Below are positions 1-7,982 of a stretch of DNA of 10,076 nt, piece by piece. The position numbers were made by a program, and so were the translations under genes. This DNA is from JBMNNU01 sp050942695. GTDB taxonomy: Bacteria > Chloroflexota > UBA6077. The stretch spans positions 1 to 10,076 of the forward strand of contig JBMNNU010000109.1 of the NCBI GenBank assembly GCA_050942695.1, given 5' to 3'. The notes beneath the pieces are model-generated. The model was given only the letters and a program-made list of their open reading frames with translations. It did no database searches and was not told where the DNA came from. Every line of letters starts with the position of its first letter. Position 1 is the first letter of the stretch.

Positions 1-57
1 AAAGCGTCTGACTGGGCCGGAACAGTAGGCGGTGCTGGCGGCAGCGGCGGTTCATAA
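1..57 (+). CDS. 3' end of an upstream gene, possibly Flp pilin (partial)
   Basis: The first frame is open from the window edge to a TAA at 55-57 and encodes 18 residues ending in a Gly/Ser-rich tail (GTVGGAGGSGGS). The other two plus frames stop within the first 28 bases, so this is the likely coding frame. Tad loci commonly place the small Flp major pilin gene directly before the prepilin peptidase, so a pilin C-terminus is a reasonable guess. The diagnostic N-terminal cleavage site and hydrophobic helix lie outside the window, so the identity is inference from position only. Confidence 0.45.
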   Translation, partial: KASDWAGTVGGAGGSGGS

Positions 58-94
58 ACCGGCAGTTAGCCATTATCTGGCCACTTGCATCTGT

Positions 95-127
95 TCGTCA
101 CATGGGGCGTTTCGCCCCATGTGACGA
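95..127 (+). promoter_or_regulatory. Perfect 15-bp hairpin between upstream gene and tadV
   Basis: Bases 95-109 and 113-127 are exact inverted repeats (left arm TCGTCACATGGGGCG) around a TTT loop. The stem lies in the 86-base gap between the upstream stop codon and tadV. It ends 5 bases before the AAGG ribosome binding sequence at 133-136. No T-tract follows, so it is not a standard intrinsic terminator. It could be a leaky attenuator, or an mRNA-stabilising or processing hairpin that lets the upstream gene be expressed more strongly than the assembly genes. The structure is certain; the role is inferred. Confidence 0.75.
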
Positions 128-143
128 GTGCCAAGGTATGTAA

Positions 144-695
144 ATGACAGCACCCATCTTTCGAATAGAAAACATTACCGCGCCGGATGTCCTGACAGGA
201 GCAATCCTCGTTGGGATCATGGTTGCAGCCGTGTACACCGACCTCCGGTTCGGGCGCATCCCAAATGCGCTCACCCTTGGAATGGCCGCCCTTGGGTTGC
301 TGCTGAACCTGCTGTTCGGCGGCTTCGAGGGAGGGCTCGCCAGTGTTGAGGGTTGGCTGCTGGGCGCGGGGCTATTCTTCGCCTTCTTCGCCCTCGGCGC
401 CATGGGCGCGGGCGATGTGAAGCTGCTGGCGGCGGTAGGCGCGATCAAAGGGCCATACTTCGTGTTCAACGCTTTCATCTTCACGGGGTTGGCCGGGGGA
501 GCCATCGCCTTGCTGGTGGTGCTGAGACGGCGGCAGGTAGGGTACCTGGCGGCGAGCATGGTGATGCAGCTACAGAGCCTGATCTACACGGGGGGCATCG
601 TGCGGCCTTCGAGCAGGGAATCGTCGGCTCTGCGCTTCCCGTACGGCCTCGCCATCGCCGCAGGCAGCATCGCCGCGCTGTTCTGGAGTCTGTGA
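144..695 (+). CDS. tadV: Prepilin peptidase, TadV/CpaA type (A24 family)
   Basis: This 183-residue integral membrane aspartic protease would cleave the leader peptides of Flp pilin and the TadE-like pseudopilins at the cytoplasmic face of the membrane. Both expected catalytic aspartates are visible: D33 in YTDLRFGRIPN after the first membrane segment, and D91 in the GxGD motif (GAGDVKLL). Hydrophobic segments lie at about 15-32, 43-58, 70-87, 103-126 and 165-182. The length is that of the short CpaA/TadV enzymes, which lack the N-terminal methylase domain of PilD. The ATG at 144 is preceded by AAGG at 133-136 with a 7-base spacer. The gene follows the hairpin at 95-127, and its stop is 2 bases from the next start. 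Family assignment is secure. Confidence 0.95.
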   Translation: MTAPIFRIENITAPDVLTGAILVGIMVAAVYTDLRFGRIPNALTLGMAALGLLLNLLFGGFEGGLASVEGWLLGAGLFFAFFALGAMGAGDVKLLAAVGAIKGPYFVFNAFIFTGLAGGAIALLVVLRRRQVGYLAASMVMQLQSLIYTGGIVRPSSRESSALRFPYGLAIAAGSIAALFWSL

Positions 696-697
696 CC

Positions 698-1162
698 GTG
701 GCAGTGTGGAGTAGGGAGTGCGCGACGCCGGGCCGCAAGTTGTGGGGCATACGGGGGTTGCCGCGCCACGGGCAGTGCGGTGGGGCGCTGGTCGAGTTTG
801 TCATAATCTTTCCGGTGCTGTTGATGCTGCTCTTCGGGGTGTGGGAGTTCGGCCGGATCTTCGATGCCTGGCTGGTGTCCACCAACGCAGCTCGCGAGGG
901 CGCCAGGTACGCCATCTCATCGGTCTTGACCGAAAGCGAGATCCAGGACAAGGTGCTGGCGTACGTGAGCTCCGGCTACGGCACTCGCTTAAACCTCGGA
1001 GACGTTCACATCGAAAGATCCAATATCCAGGTAAACCGGGATCCGGCCAGCAAGCAGGTCACCGTCATCGTGACAGCGGAGATCGACGTCTGGGCTCCGG
1101 CGGTGACTTCCCTGATGGGAAGCAATACTTTTTCCGTTACCGCCTGGTCGACCATGCGATGA
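698..1162 (+). CDS. tadE: TadE-family pseudopilin (first copy)
   Basis: This is a 154-residue minor pilin-like protein of the Tad pilus. A basic N-terminal leader ends in CGG (residues 27-29). It is followed by ALVEF and a hydrophobic helix at about 34-49. Cleavage after G28 would put a glutamate (E33) at position +5, the type IV pseudopilin consensus. The TadE signature TNAAREGARYA follows at 62-72, then a soluble domain with a beta-rich tail (QVTVIVTAEIDVW). The start is uncertain. GTG at 698 lies 9 bases after GGAG (685-688). GTG at 692 would overlap the tadV stop as GTGA, but with only a 3-base spacer. The reading frame stays open far upstream across tadV, but that part is a shadow. TadV is the likely processing enzyme. 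Confidence 0.9.
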   Translation: MAVWSRECATPGRKLWGIRGLPRHGQCGGALVEFVIIFPVLLMLLFGVWEFGRIFDAWLVSTNAAREGARYAISSVLTESEIQDKVLAYVSSGYGTRLNLGDVHIERSNIQVNRDPASKQVTVIVTAEIDVWAPAVTSLMGSNTFSVTAWSTMR

Positions 1163-1172
1163 CGAGAACATT

Positions 1173-1622
1173 ATGGGAATGGACATACTGTACAGATCGA
1201 TGACCGCCAGGTATGCGGGCTGCGACGATAAACGTGATGAGCAGGGCTCTGCGATGGTCGAGTTTGCCCTGGTGTTCATGCTGCTGTTTACAGTGGTAAC
1301 TCTGATAGCTCAAGCCGGGATCTTCTTCAGCGGCTGGCTTGCCGTGACGAACGGCGCGCGGGAGGGCGCGCGGTACGGCGCCCCCTGTCTGAACCGCACG
1401 GTCGAGCCCTGCTCCGAGGCGGACATCGAGGCAGTGGTCTCCCAGAGAATCGCAGGCTTCCTTGACCAGACCCCCGCCCCTGTAATCAGCGTTGTGGTCG
1501 ATCCCTCAGGGGAGTTCGTGACCGTGAGCGTAACCGCCACGGTATCGAGCGTGGGCCCCTTACCGTTGGATCTGCCTGTTTACGGTGTTTCGAGAATGCG
1601 GTTGGAGATGAGCCCGCAGTGA
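1173..1622 (+). CDS. TadE-family pseudopilin (second copy; TadF-like position)
   Basis: This 149-residue protein has the same architecture as the preceding gene. Its leader ends EQG (residues 23-25), followed by SAMVEF with E30 at +5 after cleavage at G25. A hydrophobic helix runs about 31-53, and the TadE signature TNGAREGARYGA lies at 59-70. A C72/C80 pair just after the signature could form a disulfide. The rest is a small beta-rich domain (VISVVVD, FVTVSVTATVSSV). It is the second of two adjacent genes, where tadF sits in other loci, so TadE versus TadF naming is open. ATG 1173 has only a weak purine-rich sequence upstream (GAGA, 1164-1167); ATG 1179 and ATG 1200 are alternatives that leave the leader short but usable. 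Confidence 0.88.
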   Translation: MGMDILYRSMTARYAGCDDKRDEQGSAMVEFALVFMLLFTVVTLIAQAGIFFSGWLAVTNGAREGARYGAPCLNRTVEPCSEADIEAVVSQRIAGFLDQTPAPVISVVVDPSGEFVTVSVTATVSSVGPLPLDLPVYGVSRMRLEMSPQ

Positions 1623-1658
1623 TCTACCAAGCTTACGATCTCTAAGGATGTGACAGAC

Positions 1659-2894
1659 ATGATAGCACGGGAGCTACGAAAGGCGTTCACCAGCTTGCTG
1701 CGCAAGGTTGTTTCCGACGAGCAGGGCCAAGTTCTGGTGTTGTTCCTCGTGATGATGCTCGTGCTCCTCGGCCTGGCTGCCATGGCCCTCGACGTAGGCT
1801 TGATCATGTGGAGCCGCGGGACGCAGCAGAACGCCGCCGACGCTGCGGCGCTGGCCGGGGTACGGCTTCTCCCAGGGGATGCGTCGGCAGAGGCTACCGC
1901 CGTTGCCGTTGCCCGTGATTATGCCGCGCTCAACGGTTTCGATAGCTCTGACCCAGGAGTAGAGGTTACTCCCGTGGTCACGGCGGTCTCGATAACCTCC
2001 CCGTCGGGCTCGACAGTTCAGCTTCCTGCCCTAGAAGTCACTATCTCGCGCACGCTCCCTCCAGGGCTGCGGGCAGCGGTGGGCGCAGGCGACATCGTCG
2101 TGCCGGCGAGGGCGGTTGCCGTCGTAACCGAAGTCATTAACAAATGCAACGTCCTACCGATGGCTATCGAGAACAGGGTTCAAAGATACGATCAGGATGG
2201 CAATCCGATCGGCTCGCCCGTCCCTTACGACCAGACGTACGGTTATATGGTTAGGCTCAGGATGAGTCCAGGAAATGCCTACGAGTCCGGCAACTTCGGC
2301 TCACTCGCCCTCTCCGGCGGCCACGGGGCTAGCGCATATCGCGATTACATCGCAAATGGTGGGGGCTGTGTCGAAAGCGACATTCTACCAACGGAGACCG
2401 GCGCTATGGATGGTCCGACCGAACAGGGCTTTGCGGCTCTCATAGAGAAGGCGATCGGACCCAGCGCCTCGTGGCCGGCGTGCGGATCACCCCATCCCGA
2501 TAATCCTGCCATTCCTGTGGAGTGCACCCTGGGGATTCCGGATAACGTGCACTGGGAAGGGGACAAACCTTATGGCCTGGGCTCTCCAAATCCCGCCGTC
2601 GAATCAGGCTGCAGCGGCCCGCCGACCCCCGATAACCCTTACCCGGAAGTCGAAGTAGGTGTCTGCCCGCGGGTCCTGACGGTGCCCGTGGTCGAGGCAG
2701 GTGCATGGCCCAGCGGCTCGGGCACAGTACATGTTAGCGAATGGGCGGCCTTCTACGTGATTGGGACTGTAGGGCACGGCTCGAACAGGCTCGTAGTTGG
2801 GTCATTCTTGAAGCATGCCGTACCACCGATAGGAGACCCCACCTGGGAAGACCCGGTAGATGCTAGCCAGGTCGGCTTCTATCTATGGCAGTAG
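1659..2894 (+). CDS. tadG: TadG-like Flp pilus-assembly protein
   Basis: This 411-residue surface protein has the TadG N-terminal module: EQG at 21-23, a hydrophobic helix at about 24-49, then the conserved SRGTQQNAADAAALAG stretch (52-67). Unlike the two TadE proteins it has leucine (L28), not glutamate, at position +5, so it may stay membrane-anchored and unprocessed. The region from about 160 on is extracellular in type and Gly/Pro-rich. It has six cysteines (163, 237, 275, 289, 318, 336) and two Cys-bracketed PDNP motifs. I see no von Willebrand A (MIDAS) motif, which some TadG proteins carry. ATG 1659 is chosen because AAGGA at 1644-1648 lies 10 bases upstream; GTG 1650 would overlap too closely. 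Role: minor pilin or adhesin-like pilus component, inferred from family and operon. Confidence 0.85.
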   Translation: MIARELRKAFTSLLRKVVSDEQGQVLVLFLVMMLVLLGLAAMALDVGLIMWSRGTQQNAADAAALAGVRLLPGDASAEATAVAVARDYAALNGFDSSDPGVEVTPVVTAVSITSPSGSTVQLPALEVTISRTLPPGLRAAVGAGDIVVPARAVAVVTEVINKCNVLPMAIENRVQRYDQDGNPIGSPVPYDQTYGYMVRLRMSPGNAYESGNFGSLALSGGHGASAYRDYIANGGGCVESDILPTETGAMDGPTEQGFAALIEKAIGPSASWPACGSPHPDNPAIPVECTLGIPDNVHWEGDKPYGLGSPNPAVESGCSGPPTPDNPYPEVEVGVCPRVLTVPVVEAGAWPSGSGTVHVSEWAAFYVIGTVGHGSNRLVVGSFLKHAVPPIGDPTWEDPVDASQVGFYLWQ

Positions 2895-2936
2895 TTCAGG
2901 TTATGGCTGGTAGGGGGCTTTGCGTGGAGTGAATAG

Positions 2937-4373
2937 ATGAGGAAAAGAAGCGCTTTGGTACTCGTTTTTGCAGTCGTGCTCGGCGCCGTAGCGGCTGTGC
3001 TGGTCTGGAGCTATATGCAGCAATTGCAGCAGGAAGCCGAGCGTATCGCCCAGTCCGGGATAGGGAAACCTGCGGAAGTGGCCGCCATCCCGGTGGTCGT
3101 CGCCACCCAGGATATCCCCGCCCGCACTAAAGTCACTGCCTCGATGGTCGCGGTCAAGCAGATGCCGCCCGACGCGAAGCATGCCAACGCCTTCGCCGAG
3201 GTGAGTGAGGTCGAGGGAAAGGTGACGAAGCTTCCGATCACCGCTGGGGAGCAGGTTATCTCCAACAAGTTCGTAGTTCAGAGGGAGGAAGCCGGGCTCG
3301 CTTTCACCATCCCGCCGTCGAAACGCGCCGTTGCCATCACTGTCAACGAGGTTATCGGGGCTGGTGGTCTGATAGTCCCGGGCGACTACGTCGATGTGAT
3401 CGGCGTCTTCGACAAGGAGACCATGGGCAAGGACATGGCTGCCATTATCCTCCAGAACATGTTGGTACTATCCGTGGCCCAGTCAATTGAGGGCGAACTG
3501 CCCCCCGAGGAGCCAAAGACCCCGGTCCAGCAGGTTGGTGACCAGATCAGGGTGCCAGAACCGACCCCTACGCCTGTGGTGAAGCCGAAGGCAATGCCTG
3601 AGGCGAAGACCGTGACATTGGCCGTCACGCCCGAGGAGGCGCAGCGGCTGGTGCTGGCGGAGGCCCGCGGCACCCTTCGTCTGGCGCTTCGCCCGGCAAA
3701 GGAGGTCAGCCAGGTCAGCCTGGAGCCAGCCCTGCTGGGTGCTATTCAATCACCTATGGAGCCAGCCGATGCGATAATCACCGGAGTGGACATATCCCCG
3801 ACCAACGCCCGAGTCGGGGACACAATGGTCGTCCGGATAACCGTGAAGAACACCTCCACGAAACCCCTTACCACGCAGGGGCCGGGCCCGGAGTTCGCCT
3901 ACGTTCAAGGCCAGACCTTTCACTCTCAAAATTTCCCATCGCAGGATGGTTCCTGGCGGGTTGGGATCAACCTGGACACCCAGACCCCTGTCCCCTTCCC
4001 TTATCGTTGGGGCTTCGGGGGAGACCTGCCTCCAGGGGCAAGCACCACGGTCACCGGAGCCATCAAGCTGACATACGACCTTAAGTCGGTGAACATGTGG
4101 GCTGGCTTGATCAAGGAGCCATCGACTATCGTGCAGGACCACGTAGGCATAACGATGGTCACCGTAGTTCCCTCGGATGTAGCCGTCATATCCGTGGATG
4201 TCGCCAATGTGCGCAGCGGGCCGAGTATAGATTCGGGGGTCATAGCGCAGGTAGAATACGGGACGCAGATGCCGATAATCGGCCAGCAGGCCGACTGGTA
4301 CCGGGTCAAGCTGTCCGATGGCCGCGAGGGCTACGTAGCCGCCGGCTGGATAGTAGCTCCGCGTGGCCAGTAA
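2937..4373 (+). CDS. cpaB: CpaB/RcpC pilus-assembly protein with C-terminal Ig-like and SH3b domains
   Basis: This is a 478-residue membrane-anchored, outward-facing protein. After a signal-anchor helix (5-25) comes the SAF domain (about 48-113, with VVVATQDIPARTKVTASM). The RcpC core follows: 120-182 with VNEVIGAGGLIVPGDYVDV, and 223-254 with VTLAVTPEEAQRLVLAEARG. These halves are separated by a Pro-rich linker (184-222, PEPTPTPVVKPK). Canonical CpaB proteins end near here. This one continues with an Ig-like/CARDB-like domain at about 277-413 (VRITVKNTS, PYRWGFGGDLPPGAS, MWAGLI) and a bacterial SH3 domain at about 414-475 (ANVRSGPS, DWYRVKL, GREGYVAAGWI). SH3b domains often bind cell-wall components, so wall anchoring of the pilus base is a plausible inferred role. 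The start has GGAG (2926-2929) with a 7-base spacer. There are no cysteines. Confidence 0.92.
   Translation: MRKRSALVLVFAVVLGAVAAVLVWSYMQQLQQEAERIAQSGIGKPAEVAAIPVVVATQDIPARTKVTASMVAVKQMPPDAKHANAFAEVSEVEGKVTKLPITAGEQVISNKFVVQREEAGLAFTIPPSKRAVAITVNEVIGAGGLIVPGDYVDVIGVFDKETMGKDMAAIILQNMLVLSVAQSIEGELPPEEPKTPVQQVGDQIRVPEPTPTPVVKPKAMPEAKTVTLAVTPEEAQRLVLAEARGTLRLALRPAKEVSQVSLEPALLGAIQSPMEPADAIITGVDISPTNARVGDTMVVRITVKNTSTKPLTTQGPGPEFAYVQGQTFHSQNFPSQDGSWRVGINLDTQTPVPFPYRWGFGGDLPPGASTTVTGAIKLTYDLKSVNMWAGLIKEPSTIVQDHVGITMVTVVPSDVAVISVDVANVRSGPSIDSGVIAQVEYGTQMPIIGQQADWYRVKLSDGREGYVAAGWIVAPRGQ
3703..3767 (+). repeat. Short direct repeats at the RcpC/Ig-like junction of cpaB
   Basis: AGGTCAGCC occurs twice in tandem at 3703-3711 and 3712-3720. 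TGGAGCCAGCC occurs at 3721-3731 and again at 3757-3767, 36 bases apart and in the same reading frame. All lie in the linker between the CpaB core and its extra C-terminal domains. They may be a trace of how the domains were joined, or chance in GC-rich coding DNA. Confidence 0.6.
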
Positions 4374-4399
4374 CGATTCAGTAAGGGAGGGCGCCAGGT

Positions 4400-5572
4400 A
4401 TGGCCTTAGAGATCAAAGTGCTGATAGTCGACGAGCCAGAGAGTCGCGCTGAGATCCGAAAGGCGGCCGGCGCTAGCAACATCAACATTATCGGTGAGGC
4501 CGGTTTCGGCACCGAAGCATTCACAGCCGCGCAGGAGTTGCGGCCCGACGTGGTGATCGTCGGTCTGGAAGAGCCGATCGCTCGGCCGCAGCGCACGATC
4601 GAGGCGCTATCGGCAGGCCAAGAGGCTCCGGCTGTAATCGTCGTCTCCTCTCTAAATAGCCGCGACCATATCCGCAAGGCCATGCTGGCCGGCGCCCGAG
4701 ACTACTTGGGGAAGCCAATCCGGAGCAGCGAGCTGCAGCAGGCCATCGTTGCGGCTTACGAGGCCGAGCAGCACCGCCGCAAGCTTAGCGACAGCACGCG
4801 ACGGCAGGGCGAGGTGATCGTCGTGTTTGGGGCGAAGGGGGGCATCGGTAAGACGACCCTTTCGGTCAACCTCGCCGCAGCCATTGCCAAAGAGACGGGC
4901 CAGAGGGTCGCACTCGTGGATATCGACACCCAGCTAGGTGATGTCGCCGTGATGCTCGACCTGGTTCCAGAGCACACCATCGTCGATGCTGCGGAGATGG
5001 TCGACCGGCTTGAGCCGGAACTGATCCAGACACTACTTCGGGAGGACGCCACTGGGGTCCACGTCCTGGCGGGGCCGATGACCCCTGAGGAGGGGGAGTC
5101 GGTCACCGGGCACCACATCAAGAAGATCATCGAGGTCATGGCCAACACCTACGACTACGTGGTGGTCGATACTGCACCCAGCTACAACGATGGCCTGGTG
5201 GCAGCCCTCGATGCGGCTACTATGATCTTGCTCGTCTCCACCCCCGACGTACCGGCGCTCAAAAACACCAAGCTGACGCTTGGCCTGATGCGCTCCTGTA
5301 ACTACTCTGAGGACAAGGTGAAGCTGATTCTCAACAATGCCTACAGCAGCAACGGTGTGGTCGCGAGCGATGCCGCAAGCACCTTGGATTATGCAATCTT
5401 CTGGATGGTCCCCTTCGATTCGGCGGTGCCAGCCGCGGTTAAGACCGGCAGGCCGGTGGTCGAAGTCAAGCCTGGCTCGAAGATGGCGCAGAACGTTCGC
5501 ACGCTCGCGCAGACGATCTGTGGCATTCGCCCGAAGCGTCGTGGCCTCATCGCCAGGCTGTTCCGGCGATAG
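4400..5572 (+). CDS. cpaE: CpaE/TadZ localisation ATPase (atypical receiver + MinD/ParA-like domain)
   Basis: This 390-residue cytosolic protein would position the Tad machine, as TadZ/CpaE do. An N-terminal receiver-like fold spans about 5-122, with the acidic pair D11/E12, S83/S84 and K105 (GKPI). The phosphoacceptor position holds G55 (PDVVIVGLEEP) instead of aspartate, so classical phosphorylation is unlikely. A MinD/ParA-type ATPase domain spans about 137-375. It has a deviant Walker A (AKGGIGKTT, with signature K146 and K151), a Walker A' (VDIDTQLGD, D174/D176) and a Walker B (VVVDTAP, D257). A basic tail (377-390) ends the protein. ATG 4400 lies 9 bases after GGGAGG (4385-4390). The gene sits between cpaB and cpaF, the usual CpaE position. 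Confidence 0.95.
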   Translation: MALEIKVLIVDEPESRAEIRKAAGASNINIIGEAGFGTEAFTAAQELRPDVVIVGLEEPIARPQRTIEALSAGQEAPAVIVVSSLNSRDHIRKAMLAGARDYLGKPIRSSELQQAIVAAYEAEQHRRKLSDSTRRQGEVIVVFGAKGGIGKTTLSVNLAAAIAKETGQRVALVDIDTQLGDVAVMLDLVPEHTIVDAAEMVDRLEPELIQTLLREDATGVHVLAGPMTPEEGESVTGHHIKKIIEVMANTYDYVVVDTAPSYNDGLVAALDAATMILLVSTPDVPALKNTKLTLGLMRSCNYSEDKVKLILNNAYSSNGVVASDAASTLDYAIFWMVPFDSAVPAAVKTGRPVVEVKPGSKMAQNVRTLAQTICGIRPKRRGLIARLFRR

Positions 5573-5594
5573 CCGCGACTAGAGGAGGAATGGT

Positions 5595-6994
<1,400 letters not shown>

Positions 6995-6995
<1 letters not shown>

Positions 6996-7972
6996 TGGAG
7001 CAACTGTTGCCGGCTATCGTTGCCTTCTTCGCTGTTGCCCTGGCCACTTACGGCATCGCTGAGGTCTGGGGGGCCGAGCGCAAATTCGTGGCGGCGCGCC
7101 TTGAACGCCACACTGCGCTGTCTCGATCGGCTGAAGGAGGGACGGCTGTGAGCACAGATGCCGAGCTTCTGCTGAATAAGGAGTTTAGCTCGTTCGAGAC
7201 CTTCGACAAGCTGCTGAAGAGGAGTAGCTACTCGGAGCGGGTAGCCCTAGACCTCAGTCGGGCGGCTGTGCCGCTCAGAGTTGGAGAATATCTGTTCATC
7301 AGGTGGATCTGCGCGCTCAGTCTCTTCGCGGCTGGTCTGACCTTTTTTCGTTTGATCCCGATTGTCTGCGTTGCGCTCGGCGTTGCGGGCTACTTCCTGC
7401 CCCGTCTTTATGTGGCCCGCAAGGAGGCTTCTCGCATCAAGGCGTTCGAGGGCCAGTTGGTCGATGCGTTGACGATGATGTCCAACTCGCTCAGGTCCGG
7501 CGCCAGCTTCCTTCAGGCTGTTGACCTGGTCGGCCATGAGTTGCCTGCCCCTATCAGCCAGGAGTTCTCTCGTGTGGTGGCGGAAGCTAACGTTGGCGCC
7601 TCGCTGGAGAACAGCTTGCTCGATCTCTGCCAGCGTGTGCGCAGCTACGATCTATACCTCGTGGTCACCGCTATGCTGGTGCAGAGAGAGGTGGGCGGCA
7701 ATCTCTCTGAGGTGCTGGAAAACATCGCCCATACGATCCGCGACAGGCAACGCGTGCTCAACCAAATGAGAGTAGAGACGGCTGAAACGCGCCTGTCGGG
7801 CTACATCATCGGCGTTTTGCCCATCTTCATGCTTTTTATGCTGATGATAATCAACCAGGACTATGCTTCGACGCTGGTGACCGGCGCCGGGCAGTTCATT
7901 CTGATCGCGGGAGCGGTACTGGAGGCGATCGGCTTTTACATCATCCACCGCATCGTGAGTATCGAGGTCTAG
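6995..7972 (+). CDS. tadB: TadB inner-membrane platform protein (type II secretion F family)
   Basis: This is a 325-residue membrane protein that, with TadC, would form the platform on which CpaF acts. A membrane segment lies at about 4-25, then a soluble region, then a helical hairpin at about 103-137. A T2SS-F domain follows at about 148-285 (FEGQLVDALTMMSNSLRSGASFLQAV; QREVGGNLSEVLENIAHTIRDR; LSGYIIGVLPI). Final membrane segments lie at about 269-286 and 296-317. ALTMMSNSLRSGASFLQA and GGNLSEVLENIA are typical of TadB. The ATG overlaps the cpaF stop by one base, and GGAGG at 6980-6984 lies 10 bases upstream. Length and context fit TadB well. Confidence 0.95.
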
Positions 7973-7982
7973 GAGACGAAGC

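Noticed and set aside
353..697. Long open frame running upstream from tadE across tadV
   Set aside because: It overlaps the strongly supported tadV in another frame and has an Arg/Gly-rich composition typical of a shifted frame in GC-rich DNA. The true TadE protein begins near 692-698.
1659..2894. von Willebrand A domain in the TadG-like protein
   Set aside because: I find no DxSxS MIDAS motif. The ectodomain has a different, Cys- and Pro-rich pattern.
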